Shown: positions 10,756 to 22,230 of the stretch, piece by piece | How the letters are laid out: each line of letters begins with the position of its first letter | Position numbering within the stretch: the first letter of the stretch is position 1 | Source: Cylindrodendrum hubeiense | Lineage: Eukaryota; Ascomycota; Sordariomycetes; Hypocreales; Nectriaceae | Direction: 5' to 3' | NCBI GenBank assembly: GCA_014621425.1 | Contig: JAANBB010000011.1 | Span: 309,078 to 373,077 of the forward strand | DNA length: 64,000 nt | The notes under the pieces: model-generated | The model's input: only the letters and a program-made list of their open reading frames with translations | Database searches by the model: none | What the model was told of the DNA's origin: nothing | Made by a program: the position numbers and the translations under genes

Positions 10756-11948
10756 GTTGGGACAAGACGGGAGGTTAATAGTTCAATTGAAGAAATAGAA
10801 CTGGCAATTATACGTAAATTGTAAGCTGACAATGTAGATGGTAACCCGGGAAAGGCTGGATGAGAGAAGAAAACAGAGGCCGTATTAATACTTGACCCCG
10901 AATCCGTCCACGCTCCGATATCGGTGTTAGTATCAAGAGTATTGCTATTCGTGCAGTTCGTGCAGTTCTTGTTGCTCCTCATCCAACCAGAGCATTACTC
11001 ATCACCAAAATCCCAACTGCTGCCATTGACCGCCTTCTTGGTCTGTGCGTGGATTTGTCCGTGTCGGTACGGAGCGCTCCAACATCTGCTGACAGCACCC
11101 AGCTTTAAGACATGAAAACGAAAAGAATACTGGAGACAAAACCAGGTGGACTATGGGCAATTAGCGTGTTGTTTTGCGGCTAGGAGGTGGTAGTAAGGGA
11201 GGATAAGGGAGGAATTAAAATGAGGTTGAGAATGGCCCTAATTTTAATTGTCCGCCTAGCAAAAACTTTGTCTGTATTATCGCCGCCTGTCACGAAAAGA
11301 CCGCGCGGCGTCTTGCGCGCTTGGACGAAATGGAATGGCCTGCACCCGCCAGGGGCACAAGTCTGGGTGTACCTGCATCTACATAGCAGGTGTCCCTGCG
11401 CCTCGCATCGCCTTGAAGTGAGTGATTGAATGCCACGACATGGATTTGCTCTGAACGTGATGCTCTCAGCTGTACATTGTCCATCCAATTCGAAAGATAC
11501 ATCTGCCCCATGCAGCCACTCCCCACAGCGCACTCTGTCCTTGAGGAGGATTCTGTGGCTCCACCCCACTGCGTACTACTAGTTCCTACGTCCGCAGTAA
11601 TCAGGCGGAGTCCCTCCGTCCGGCAGCCACTTGTTTCACATGTACCAACACGAATTCCAGTGTGGCTGTGCCCCACATCCTTCTCACCAACAGGTACAAG
11701 AACAACAGAGGCTTGCGTCATGCAGTACGAGTCAGATCACGAGACCGTAAGCTGTCACCAACAAGCAATTTCATTGGAAATTGCACAATGTTCTGCTTCC
11801 TACATACGTAAAACCCGAAGGGTAGGAAGCCACTGATTCACTGGGCTTGGAACACCCATGGACGCATCACCATAGATCACTACTGATCGCTTGTTGATCA
11901 ATCAGTGCTCTCCGACCACTCCACTTCAAGTCGTCGCCAATTCGAACA
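10756..11948. other. Intergenic upstream of the GT71 gene
   Basis: About 1.2 kb. Overlapping open frames of 130-145 codons occur on both strands at 11290-11836. They are mutually overlapping, have no domain I recognise, and show a composition unlike the neighbouring genes. I treat the stretch as promoter plus leader of the mannosyltransferase gene. Confidence 0.45.
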
Positions 11949-13613
11949 ATGATTCAGTGGTGGAAGGATGCGGCATCGAACAACACCACGTGGGCTAGCT
12001 TGCTGCAACGGCGAAACACCCTGAGGCTCTTCGCGGTTTTCATCCTCTTCGCCTTCGTTCTATCTTTGTGGGAATTCTCATCGTACCCACTATCGCTTTA
12101 CTCGCATGTTACCACTACCGATGTGCGGCCTGAGAGCTCTCAAGCCTTGAGTTCATCAACATATCACAATGCTGGCCCGACCGCCGTGGCCGACAAAGCG
12201 CCTGAGGTCTCTGGTCCATCATCGATCTACCAGAATGTCACAAAGACCAGCACCACCCCCGCGGAGTCGCAATTCACCGGCCCGGCATCAGCCATGGTAG
12301 AGTTTTGGAGCCAACTCGCCAAGGAACTATACAATGCGGAGCCCGAGGGAGACCAGATATCAGCTCCAAGCTCCCTTTCACGGGACAAATTCGATCCCTT
12401 TGGGTCCACACCACAGACGGACACGGATGTTCTCAAACTGCCCGAAGAGGAGATCGACTCGCTGAAACAAAACCATGCAGACTATGTGAAGAGAATTAAA
12501 CAGCTTTCTCCCAGCATGCCCTTCATACAGGGCTCTCGAGGGGTGGTCATGACCTCAAAGTCTGAAAATTTCGGCATTGCAGTTACAGCTATCCTGATGC
12601 TCCGGCACATTGGGTCAAAACTTCCCGTGGAGCTATTTCTCGACTCAACAAATGACAACGAGCAGCGACTATGTGACCGATCACTGGCGAACCTGCAAGT
12701 AACATGTTTGAATATGGACGATTATCTCCGCCTGCCAGAATCCTCCACCTTGAAGACCCCAAAACTGGAGAAATACCAGTTCAAACCCTTTTCCATACTC
12801 TTCTCCAGCTTCCAGGAGGTTTTGTTTCTCGACGCAGACGCATTCCCCATCCGAAAGCCAGATTACATCTTCGACACTGAACCGTACCTGAGCCGTGGAT
12901 TGGTTACCTGGCCAGACTTCTGGCTGCCCACCATATCACCCATTTTTTACGATATTGCGGGAGCCCCGATGCCAAATGTTACTCTCAAGTCACGAGCCTC
13001 CGAATCGGGGGTAATGTTATACAACAAAGCCAAACATGCCGACAGCCTACTACTAGCAGTGTACTACAACTTCTATGGACCAAAGTTCTATTATCAGCTC
13101 CACTCGCAGGGAGCCTGGGGGTCAGGCGACAAAGAGACGTTTCTACAAAGCGCCTTGGTGCTGGGTAATCCAGTTTGGCCAGTCAAGACCCCGCCACAGA
13201 TGATTACATCAGAAGGGATTAATTATGGCAGTGGAATATGGCAAGCAGACCCAGAGCAGGATATGATGCGGTATTTGGAGACTGAGGACTCAGAAAACGA
13301 AGCTTCAGAAGAAAACCCCACGGACAAGAGAGAAGAGGGAAAGAAAACAAGTACAATGTTTATACATCTCAACAGAGTCAAAATTGATTCGCGACGACTA
13401 AGTCAATTGGTTGGAGATCTTTTGTCTGAGGAGGAGGACGGAGAATTATCGAGATTATGGGGGCCTGACAGTGACTCAGTGGTGGAGATGGCTGGATATG
13501 ATCTTGAAAAGGTCATTTGGGAGGAGATTATTAAAGCCAACTGTGAGCGGACATTATTAGAGGAATGTGACCGAATACGCGAATATTATACTAGGGTATT
13601 TACAAGGATCTAA
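11949..13613 (+). CDS. Alpha-1,3-mannosyltransferase, GT71 (MNN1/MNT-like)
   Basis: An intronless frame of 554 codons with the layout of a Golgi type II glycosyltransferase: a short cytosolic tail, a signal anchor at about residues 26-43 ([17 protein letters not shown]), a Ser/Thr-rich stem to about residue 170, then the catalytic domain. Family blocks are [34 protein letters not shown], the DxD motif in [31 protein letters not shown], and [23 protein letters not shown] with [13 protein letters not shown]71 enzymes transfer mannose from GDP-mannose to glycoprotein or mannan chains. The C-terminal 150 residues include an acidic insertion ([12 protein letters not shown]) before MFIHLNRVK. The length fits the family. 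Confidence 0.9.
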   Translation: MIQWWKDAASNNTTWASLLQRRNTLRLFAVFILFAFVLSLWEFSSYPLSLYSHVTTTDVRPESSQALSSSTYHNAGPTAVADKAPEVSGPSSIYQNVTKTSTTPAESQFTGPASAMVEFWSQLAKELYNAEPEGDQISAPSSLSRDKFDPFGSTPQTDTDVLKLPEEEIDSLKQNHADYVKRIKQLSPSMPFIQGSRGVVMTSKSENFGIAVTAILMLRHIGSKLPVELFLDSTNDNEQRLCDRSLANLQVTCLNMDDYLRLPESSTLKTPKLEKYQFKPFSILFSSFQEVLFLDADAFPIRKPDYIFDTEPYLSRGLVTWPDFWLPTISPIFYDIAGAPMPNVTLKSRASESGVMLYNKAKHADSLLLAVYYNFYGPKFYYQLHSQGAWGSGDKETFLQSALVLGNPVWPVKTPPQMITSEGINYGSGIWQADPEQDMMRYLETEDSENEASEENPTDKREEGKKTSTMFIHLNRVKIDSRRLSQLVGDLLSEEEDGELSRLWGPDSDSVVEMAGYDLEKVIWEEIIKANCERTLLEECDRIREYYTRVFTRI

Positions 13614-13759
13614 CAAAAGCTCATGGACTGCGGCTGTTATAGAACGGGAAAGGTTCAATGAATATAATGGATAAAGATATTCAACAGAAGATCGGAGACG
13701 TATCTTGGTGACTGGCCGAGTTGCTTCGTACTCTCCTAACTAGTTCCCTTAAATTTCCT

Positions 13760-14662
13760 TCACTCATTCTTAACTCCGTCGGCAGGCAGATCTGTTCTAT
13801 CAATTGCCCTCCAAACGAAAATAGAGACAATGATTACTTGAAGCCCCCCGCCTACTCCAGCTGCCCAAAACCCCAAACCGCCGTTCCAGGCGACAGCACC
13901 ACTCCTAACACAATGCACCCCAATTGCGGGCCAAAAGGTAAGGGTAAGCCCAGAAGTAACAAATGAAAGCCAACGCGGGAATAGAGGTCGTGGTCTTCGA
14001 TCGAGTAGAATGGCGTATGAGAATGAAAGATCTTGAGCTAGGAGGCTTGCAAATGGCATCGCAAATAAAATCCAGCTAAGATCATTCAGCAGTTGTGTCA
14101 ACTCGGGGGGCCTTTCCAACCGATAGGCCGTTGTTGCGAAGAAGTATGCCGGAAGGGCAAGGAACAAGCCTCCTAGACAGCCTCCGAGCAGCTGGGCATG
14201 TAGAACCGTGTTTGGGACTCCAGGGATACGAGAAATTTGACCCGAGATAGCAGATGTAAACATGGGGTAGAAGAAGCCCACAAATGTCATCAGAGCAGCC
14301 CCGGCCTTGATACCCGTCTCATGCTTTTCATAGTGTCTCACTACACCTTCAGCTGAACGGGATGGAGGAATAGGAGGTAGCCAACCTGCGCCCGGAAGTC
14401 CGAGGAAAAAGAAGAGGATAGCCAAAGGTCCACATAAAGCCGCGAATTTACTGAATGCCTTATTGGAGATTCCCATTGGAGCATACCCCTTCTCTTGAGC
14501 GCCCCCCTGGTTTGACTGTCGACTTGAAGATTCGTTGGACATGTTTCTATGTTTATTCATGGAATCATGTGGTCTCTCTGTGTAATATTCATTTGATTTA
14601 TATCCCAGCCTCTCTTCATCTTCGGAACAAATATTCCCGCCGGCCCGGTATGGGCCGATCAC
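13760..14662 (-). CDS. Integral membrane protein of unknown function, about 5-6 TM segments
   Basis: A frame of 300 codons with strongly hydrophobic segments at about residues 71-92 (FAALCGPLAILFFFLGLPGAGWL), 120-137, 150-175, 198-215, 230-250 and 260-285. The block WLPPIPPSRSAEGVVRHYEKHETGIKAGAAL between the first two segments is what I would expect of a fungal family of small integral membrane proteins without assigned function. The first 35 residues of the longest reading overlap a repeat (14597-14672), so the true start is probably one of the internal methionines MNKHRN or MSNESS. A decayed duplicate of the 5' end of this gene plus its upstream region lies at about 19357-19983. Confidence 0.7.
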   Translation of the reverse strand: MIGPYRAGGNICSEDEERLGYKSNEYYTERPHDSMNKHRNMSNESSSRQSNQGGAQEKGYAPMGISNKAFSKFAALCGPLAILFFFLGLPGAGWLPPIPPSRSAEGVVRHYEKHETGIKAGAALMTFVGFFYPMFTSAISGQISRIPGVPNTVLHAQLLGGCLGGLFLALPAYFFATTAYRLERPPELTQLLNDLSWILFAMPFASLLAQDLSFSYAILLDRRPRPLFPRWLSFVTSGLTLTFWPAIGVHCVRSGAVAWNGGLGFWAAGVGGGLQVIIVSIFVWRAIDRTDLPADGVKNE

Positions 14663-15165
14663 CCGAGTTTGACAACTTATGGCCGGGCAGCACGTTTACT
14701 CCCGATTATAAATACAAATTACTATCACCAGTAGTGTTTATAGTTTATATCTCAGCTTGTATTCTTCCTCGGAATAGATCTCTCCGCCGGACCGGTGAGG
14801 ACTGATTGCCCGAATTTAAATGAACCAGCTAAGGCTAATCAGTATTTTTGTACCTAAGCATAACCTTAAACTGGCGACGAATGTGACACAACACTGGAAT
14901 AATATAATATGGCATTGAGGAAGTGATAACTTACATAAATGTTGACAGGCTACGTTACTATGACATAGGTCTTGCTCATCTAAGTTCATCTTTGTGGTAG
15001 CCAGCTGGAATGAACTCTGGAGAGTCCATGTCTTTGATACCGCAATACGTGGCCAGGTGGCAGAACTAGAAGGAGAAGATGGAGAATATAACTAAGATAA
15101 TGACGGAGGTGGAGGCGGAGAATCAAGTAACAATGCATGGAACTTGTGAACTGAGCACGGCTGGA
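14440..15165. repeat. Left copy of a direct repeat (less decayed)
   Basis: Contains the first 70 or so codons of the membrane-protein gene and about 500 bases upstream of it. It matches 19357-19983 in the same orientation. Shared anchors include ttggagattcccattgg, ttatatcccag and ggcggagaatcaagt/gcggagaatcaagtga at the far end. This copy keeps normal base composition, with CG dinucleotides such as those in gattcgttgg and the ccgccgg runs. Confidence 0.8.
14597..14818. repeat. Imperfect internal repeat, two units of about 75 bases
   Basis: Units at about 14597-14672 and 14744-14818 share tttatatc.cag, tcggaa.a.at, ccgccgg.ccggt and cccga.ttt in the same order. I judge about two thirds of positions to be identical. 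The first unit overlaps the 5' end of the longest reading of the membrane-protein gene. Confidence 0.65.
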
Positions 15166-16186
15166 TACCTCGACTTGCGAGTCTACTCCAAAGTGAATAA
15201 GTTAGGTACTCGGATACAAACCGACTTTTTCAGTAATAGCCAAGGTACGGATACATACCAGTTCCAACTGCAAAGAGCATCTATATCTAAGAATTAACCG
15301 TACGATAAGAAGAAATTACTATAATAAGCTTGGTCATGGTAATAAAAGAGAGAGAGAAATATATTGGGTAGAAGAGGCAGTGTGAAGTTATGTGACAGGA
15401 AAATAGACAAGGTACTGGACTGTATTAACATGGGCGCACTAGATTGAATAGAACTGGTTAAAGTGGTCCGAACGGACTGCCCACTTTCTAAAGAGAGGCT
15501 TGAGAGAAATAAATCTCTGCGGTCGAATGCCGGGCCCGGAAGACGATACGCTGCGGAGGCCAGTTGCGGCCGTAGGTTGGATATTACCACATTCAGACTA
15601 TAGCATATTATACCACTTTACCCACTTCACACTAGCAAAATGCGGGTTCCCTTTTGCCATAATGGACAAAATGCAACAGATGGTCCTCGATCGCTGTATC
15701 GGTGGTCTCCCAAGAATACCTCTGATAGCGGGGCTGCTCCTGACCAGCCCTCACCCGAAGGATGCCCACGGTCGGCCGTTCCAGCCGATACTACTCACTT
15801 ATTACTGATTTATTAGTATCTTATGACTAATACTATACTCTAATAGATAGGTTGCGTAAGGTCACTACTCCCTTATTACTGGGTTGCTGGTATCTTGTTG
15901 CTGACACCATACTTCAAAAGATGGCTTGCCTGCGGCCACTACTCGCTTATTACTGGATTGCAATTATCTTGTTTCCCACGCTTTGCTTCAATCCCATTTG
16001 TCTAAACGCAGCCACTTACGTATGTGGCCGCCAGCGATGCAGAACCACTGAAGCTAGTCCCTGATGCGAACGAGATAGTCAGCTGTCACCTGAACTATGA
16101 GTTATTTAAATCCCTCTTTTCTTCACAGTGAGCTAGATAACTTATTCTTTTAAATACACGATTTATATTGCAAGTTGACCGCCACT
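14819..16186. other. Intergenic, repeat-bearing, upstream of the STAND/ankyrin gene
   Basis: Holds the remainder of the left direct repeat (to about 15165), a further stretch without genes, and a 74-base tandem repeat at 15787-15980. No coding frame here has recognisable content. Confidence 0.5.
15787..15980. repeat. Imperfect tandem repeat, 74-base unit, about 2.6 copies
   Basis: Units begin at 15787, 15861 and 15935, an exact 74-base step. All contain cactactc.cttattactg followed by a ttg/tat-rich arm. The first unit is AT-shifted relative to the others (ttattagtatcttatgac against ttgctggtatcttgttgc), as expected from C-to-T and G-to-A change. Confidence 0.75.
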
Positions 16187-19028
16187 ATGTCCGGACTTGA
16201 AGTTCTCGGGACCTTGGCGAGCTGTATCGCTCTCGCCCAGGGGATACTGGTTGGGCAAAGTTTGGTAAATCTCATCCGGCGCTTCCCCGAGATCCAGAAT
16301 GAATGTGATAATTTAAGAGATGAGGTGATTCCTTCTATTCGTGTGGTTGCTCGCACTCAAGTGTTCAGTGCCGAAGACTAAGCGGCGCTCAGATTGATTT
16401 AATCGGGGAAATTATGGACACAATTAAGAACACTTCTGAATCGCTTTGGCCCGAAAAGGTTCCCGCAGAAGAAATTGACAATCGCCTGATAGTTCGATCA
16501 TCTCAAAAGATAAGAGAGATCGTGGATGAACTGAAGGAAGTTCTCGACGAATGCACAGAAAGGACCGACGATAACAAATGGAATGTAAAGAAGTGGAAAT
16601 GGATTCGGAAAGAAAATAAGATGGGAAAACTTCAGCTGAAGGCAGAAAGTGCAAAGTCAATGCTATATATAGCGATGACGAATCTTACAAATCAGCAACT
16701 GGCCATCAACAATAGGCTTATGACAACGAAAATTGCGGCCCTAAGCTCGAAGCATATAGAGTATGTCTACAGCTGGGCTAAACGCTCTTTACGCCAAGTA
16801 TTGCGACTGAGCTTTATCACTGACAGACAAAATAGGTCCCAAATGGAATTTCTACGTCGGTTTGAGCTATTTGCACTCAACAATTCCCGATCACCACCAC
16901 TAGGAACATGTCCCCGAATTAAGGAGTTACCAGACTCACTACAGGAAGAGGAAGACAACAGCATAGACGTGACATCTGGAAAACAAGCGATGTTGGCACC
17001 CAAGCTATCGTTGCATGAGGATAAACAAGGTGCCAGTGATAGTATTACACATATGCAGCTAGAATTAGGACAAGACAGGGATCAAGGAATATCGACTACC
17101 GTGCCAAGCACTAGACGCCGCATCGCCTATGAGCAAGACGACAGCATTTTGCGATTCCAGCACATGCTGCCTATGGGAAGATTCAAATGCCCACTAGATT
17201 GTGGGTGTCGATGCCACTTCTGTCAACGGAGCTTCCAAACCCCAGGCTGGCTTCAGCCTCTGTTAGGTTCCTGCCTTGTGAGTTACAGTCTTATCCACGG
17301 CATAGGAAGACAAAATTGCAACCGGGAAGACTGCAAACGAGGGGATGATTCGTACCTGAGACTAGCATACCGGTTCCCAAAACGGATTTTATCTCGATTA
17401 TTATCCATACAAGCTTTATACGGTAGTGTAATTAGCTTGGGGATATCATTACGACCTGCCAGAGTGCTACCACTTGATGGTATTATTTGGACACATATAT
17501 GTGGGGACCAAGTGCAATCACTGGATCTTTTGGTCCAAGAGGGAGTCACCCTCTTTCCAGACGACCGCAGGGATGATAACTATGGTCTATTGGAGGTATG
17601 TATTAATATTAGAAGGATATTGAAATACGATAATAACTAATTATATATTTTTACAGTATGCTATCCTTATGAACTCCTTTAAATCTGTGGCATACTTGCT
17701 GGCCTTGTGGAAGGACTTATTACCAAACCAAGGACTACCAAGGTTTGAACTACCCTAGAACTAGAAATCACTTGTATAGAGAGCTAACACTCAACAGGGC
17801 GGTAGCAATAGAAGCAAATCAAGCGATGATTGACAATCCAAGTGATAGTCAAGTACAGCTACTAAAACAAGCCAGGTCATGGGTTGATGATGGGCTAGAA
17901 CTGAAGTCAACAAACCTCCACAGAGCAGTAATGCTTGGGTATGGTATCTCAGAGGCGCTTGAAGCTGAACCGTGGGCTATTGACCAGTTTGACGAAGAGG
18001 GCTATACACCTTTTCAACTCGCAGCTCAGCATAACCGGGTGGAATGCCTAAAACAACTAATTACGGCGCAGGCTGACATCAATCAGAAAGATTGGGGGGG
18101 CAGGACTGCGTTGATGCTTACCGCATACTGGGGCCGCAGTGTATGCATGCAAGTACTGTTGAGGGCCAATTGTCGCGTGGACCAAGAAGACGATTGTGGT
18201 ATGACAGCGCTATACTATGCCATGTGGGGTGGTTCTGGAGTGGCTGTGGCTTTATTACTGGCAGCCGGTGCATCACCCACGAAGCGCCAAAAATGGAACC
18301 AAACGCCCTTGCAATTCCTCGCACGGTCTAAAGTGGACCAGGAGACGGCAGACGACATTGTGCGTCTACTGTTGGTTAAGCGCGTTGACTTATGTGCATT
18401 AGCAGATATGGGTGGCGTAACACCGGCACTCGATGCGCTGTATTATACCAATATGCCAGTCCTCCGGAGCCTCGTTGAGGCTGGCGCATCATTGCATGCT
18501 GTCGACCATAGCTCACAAAACATGCTGCACCGCGCAGCTCGTTTCTGCAACCTCGATACACTACGATACCTGAATACTCTAAACTGTACCGGTATCAACA
18601 CCGAGCTCTATGATTCTAGTGGAAAGAGGCCGTGGGATTATCTTTGCAACTTAATGTACGTACCCGACTTGGAGCTTGTCGACTATGAGCGACGTCCCAA
18701 TTTTGAAGAGCAAGATGCGTTTGTTGCTCTGTATAACGATCTTCTGCTCCAAAACTTGCAATACGAAATTGATACTTTGGAGCAAATTCTTGGCGCTACG
18801 GTCCAACATGATAAGTCTGCCTCAAGCACAAATCTTGAAACTCTTATGAGGCAAAAAGAAGACTGGAAGGAGTCAAACCTGGCAGCTTGGTATCGGGGTA
18901 TTAATGGTTTAGTTCGTGGAGGTTGCTGGGAACAAGCGACGATTGATTTGGAGGATACCCTTGAGGAATTGAAATCAGAAAAGCAAAGCCTCCCACGGAA
19001 ACCTGGATTAATAGGAGATATCTTATAG
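16187..19028 (+). CDS. STAND-type N-terminal domain / ankyrin-repeat protein, 891 aa
   Basis: Exons 16187-16342, 16393-17595, 17657-17742 and 17798-19028 join in phase. The first intron (50 nt, branch gactaag, weak GTGGTT donor) is needed to avoid a stop at 16379; if it is not real, the gene has a frameshift there. The N-terminus (MSGLEVLGTLASCIALAQG..) resembles the helical domain that opens many fungal NLR/STAND proteins. A helical region and a Cys/His-rich patch (CPLDCGCRCHFCQRSF, about residue 300) follow. The C-terminal 300 residues hold about six ankyrin repeats (GYTPFQLAAQHNRVECLKQL, GRTALMLTAYWGRSV, GMTALYYAMWGGSG and so on). I see no P-loop NTPase between the two ends. By analogy it may be a sensor or adaptor in non-self recognition; this is inference. 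It is bracketed by direct repeats. Confidence 0.75.
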
Positions 19029-19168
19029 TAAGAAAAGCTTGGGAATAGGCGAATTGATAAGCTAGATAAATTATGCTACTGTGTTGGGGTTCCTTGGCCT
19101 TGCAGTGTAAAATGCTTCAACAGGCGTTCTTAGCCGAATGTGTCAGCTGAGGTGTAAGATATCGCGCT

Positions 19169-19348
19169 ATGTCACCCCCAAAGCCATAAGAAACCATCAC
19201 GATAAATCTACGTGGCAATCCTACTCAAGATAGTCGAGAGAGACGCGTGTTAGATGTCGGATTATGTAGAAAATAATAACATACAATGTAATAGAGTTTT
19301 TAGTAATCTGCTCCGATGCTAGATGGCTATCTTATGCAAAATCACAAA
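19169..19348. repeat. Dispersed repeat, copy 1 (about 180 bases)
   Basis: Matches 22456-22631 in the same orientation. Shared blocks include atgtcaccccca, gaatctacgtggcaat/aaatctacgtggcaat, gacgcgtgtt.gatgtcgga, taatctgctc.gatgctagatgg and ctat.ttttgcaaaa.tcacaaa. It ends within a few bases of the start of the right direct repeat. Confidence 0.8.
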
Positions 19349-19356
19349 TGGAATCG

Positions 19357-19983
19357 CGAATTTGCTGAATGTCTTATTGGAGATTCCCATTGGTATATAC
19401 CCCTTCTCTTGAACGCACCCCTGGTCTAATTGTTAATTTAAGGATTTATTAATTATATTTCTATATTTATTTATAAGATTATATTATCTCTCTATATATT
19501 ATTTATATAATTTATATCCCAGTCTATCTTTAGCTTTAGAATGAACATTCTTATTATAGTTAATATAAATAAATTTAGTTTATATATTAGTTTTCTTACC
19601 TGTCTTAGAATAGCTCTCTATTAGATTAATATAGACTCATTATCTAAGTTTAATAAACTAAGATTAATTAATATATTTACTCTTAAATATAATTATAAAT
19701 AGATAAAGAATATAATATAATACTAGAATAATATAAAAAGCTATTTAAGATATAATAACTTATAAGTATTTCTATGGTCTTTGGTTTTATTATATAGATC
19801 GTGCTTGTCTTAGTTTATCTTTATAGAGACTGGCTGGTATGAGTTCTGGAGATTCCGTGTCTTTGATGCTATAATACGTCGCCAGGTGGTAAAATTAGAT
19901 GGACAAGAGGGAGGGTGTGATGGAAACGGACGCGGAGAATCAAGTGACAATGCCTGGAACTTGTAAACTGGGCACAGCTCACA
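19357..19983. repeat. Right copy of the direct repeat, RIP-like and AT-rich
   Basis: Aligns with 14440-15165. From about 19420 to 19798 I see no CG dinucleotide and the sequence is almost entirely A and T. Positions that are C or G in the left copy are T or A here (for example gattcgttggacatg against gatttattaattata). The two ends (to about 19420 and from about 19800) are much less changed. The copied coding part is therefore dead. Confidence 0.8.
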
Positions 19984-21156
19984 TGCAGCGCAAGATCTAC
20001 GGACGACTACTGCGATAGGGTCTTGTGGCACAGCTGCTTGGCGCGACTAGTTCCAACCAGTCAAAAATAGAGACACCATCCCACCGTCGCTCGCATAAGG
20101 ACAAAGTTTCATACCCCATCTTCTCAGCCGACTCAACCACGGTCGTTCGCCTCTGGTGAGTGAAATACGGCCCTGAGGGTGTCAGACGAATAGGTCCGAT
20201 AAGAAGTAAATCTCTGCAAAGGCCCGGATCTTCAATAGAACCTAGATCCGGTTGCGGTCATCCAAACAATAGACCTCCAACCTAGACCAATCTCAATGAT
20301 CTAGATCGTCGACATCCGACGGCATCATTGACTCAAGGGTATTCGGAATAGCTGGATCCTCGGGGATCCATAGCTGGTTTTCCTCCCTACTAGATAGATA
20401 GATAGTAAAAGACAAGATCTTCCATCATCATCAAAGTGTTCCATCTAATCTATTCTGTATGATAGAGGGTATGTCTAGTCACCGTTCTATTGTCCTGCTC
20501 ATTCTCTCTGTTGCGCCATTGTAATAAAAACCAGCGAACGCAGTGCAGTGAGGACAGCCCACCGTACCACTGTCTTGCGGGAGAATTATTAGTACGAATT
20601 AAAATGAATCGAAATAAATAGAGGATCCGGGTTCTCAGTGCGCGGGTAAATCCAGCGCAATATGGGGAGCGCCGGATTTCGGAGTTTGTAGGTCGACTGT
20701 CGGCATTTCATTGTACCGACTCCATTCTCATTCGCGCACAACGAACTGTTCCCAGTCGTTGGTATTTATCCGCACGCCGTCGTAGATACTCCGCAACACT
20801 CTCATTAGCGGGGATAGAAGATGATAATACAGACAACATTTGAAATTTTCAACCAACTTGCCATTTTGGTACATGTGTGCATGTAAAATGGGATGAATAT
20901 TGATTTCCTGAAGCTTTAAATGGGCCCACGACCAAAACAATTACCGCAGGGCTGCACTCGCATTATTCGTAATTACCGCGGTTAAGAACCTTGACATTCT
21001 TTCGGGGTAATGGAACGGAGGTACTCTCCGCTTGATAGGTAGTCACAAGAAAGAACTTAAAAGCTAATTCATCCTCTTCTCCTGCTCGTGCGATGATAAA
21101 TCAACCGAAACTCCAACACAGGACTTTAATCGCTTCGCTTTTTATGAAGAAAAAAA

Positions 21157-22230
21157 ATGGCTAACTACAGAACGTTTCTCGCTTTGCTGTTGATGTGTGT
21201 CAATGCATCAGCTTCCCCGGCGGCATTAACACAAAGATCCTCAACTCCGTATTGGAACTCGTTTGCAGGCGTGCAAAAGATCTTCTTCTTGCAAGTTGAG
21301 ATTTTCTCCGTCGCCGTTAGCCATACTGACTGCTCAATAGCGGAGACTCTTACACCAAGACCGGATTTGACCCTGAAGGAGACCAGCCCTCTTCATCAAA
21401 CCCTTTAGGGAACCCAACTTACCCGGGCAAAACTAGTGCCAACGGTCCAAATTGGGTGGATTACCTAACCGTGCGATATAACGATTCTCTTGTTCTTTCA
21501 TACGACTTTGCTGTTGGTGGCTCTACAGTAGATAATACTCTGGTCAGCAATGGCTACGACTTTGTCCACCAGGTGTATGAGGATTTTATTCCCAACTATG
21601 GTGATGATAATACTTGGTCAGCGGAGACCTCGCTCTTCGCTCTGTGGTTTGGCATCAACGACGTTGTAAATTCTTACCTGGCCGTGAACTCGACAGACAT
21701 ACAATCATCAGTGTATGGGCGATATAGCTACCTAGTCGGAAAGCTATACGCACAGGGCGCAAGAAATTTCTTGTTCATCAATGTGCCACCCTTGGAGCGA
21801 AGTCGTCGCATCGCTGGTTCGAGTGCAGCGGCTACTCGAGTACCTCTGGCGAAAAGCGCAACATTGAGCTTCAATGAATATATCGCGCGAGTCGCGAATA
21901 GAGTCAGATCCCGTCATGATGACGCTCAAGTCTTTGAAATCGATGCCCACACTCTTTTCAATCAAGTTATAGACAACTGGGAGAGCTATGACCAAACAAA
22001 GGGTTATAAAAATACGACCACTTACTGCGAAGCTTACAAAAGGTAAGAAACACTCATCTTATTTGGCGGCCGATTTAATTGATGCAAATAGCGGCACGCC
22101 ACTTCCCGATACCAAATGGGATAACTGTACTTACGCAGCAGATGAATATCTATGGCTGAATAACTTACATCCTACTTCACCGATGCACGACTATCTGGCG
22201 AGCGAAATTGCCAACACGTTAAGAGCTTAG
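21157..22230 (+). CDS. Secreted GDSL/SGNH esterase, CE16-like
   Basis: Exons 21157-21290, 21341-22042 and 22092-22230 encode 324 residues. A signal peptide (about residues 1-19, ending NASAS/PAA) precedes the hydrolase. Block I is FFGDSYTKTGF with the nucleophile Ser at about residue 48, block II is AVGGSTVDN, block III is LWFGINDVVNSY, and block V contains the catalytic His in WLNNLHPTSPMHD. The order fits fungal carbohydrate esterase family 16 (acetylesterases acting on plant cell-wall oligosaccharides). The first intron must use a GC donor (GCAAGT at 21291): only this joins tt|c to rebuild Phe-Gly-Asp-Ser in frame. The second intron is ordinary (GTAAGA). The length fits the family. The aspartate usually two or three residues before the block V His is replaced by Asn here. 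Confidence 0.85.

Larger units (their letters stand above)
19029..21156. other. Gene-poor, repeat-rich stretch
   Basis: Contains a dispersed repeat (19169-19348), the AT-rich RIP-like right copy of the direct repeat (19357-19983), and then about 1.1 kb (20000-21156) where I find no gene. A short tagatagatagatag microsatellite lies near 20393. No RNA gene is seen. Confidence 0.6.

Noticed and set aside
11290..11836. Overlapping 130-145-codon frames on both strands
   Set aside because: They overlap each other in opposite directions, have no recognisable domain, and lie in the promoter region of the GT71 gene.
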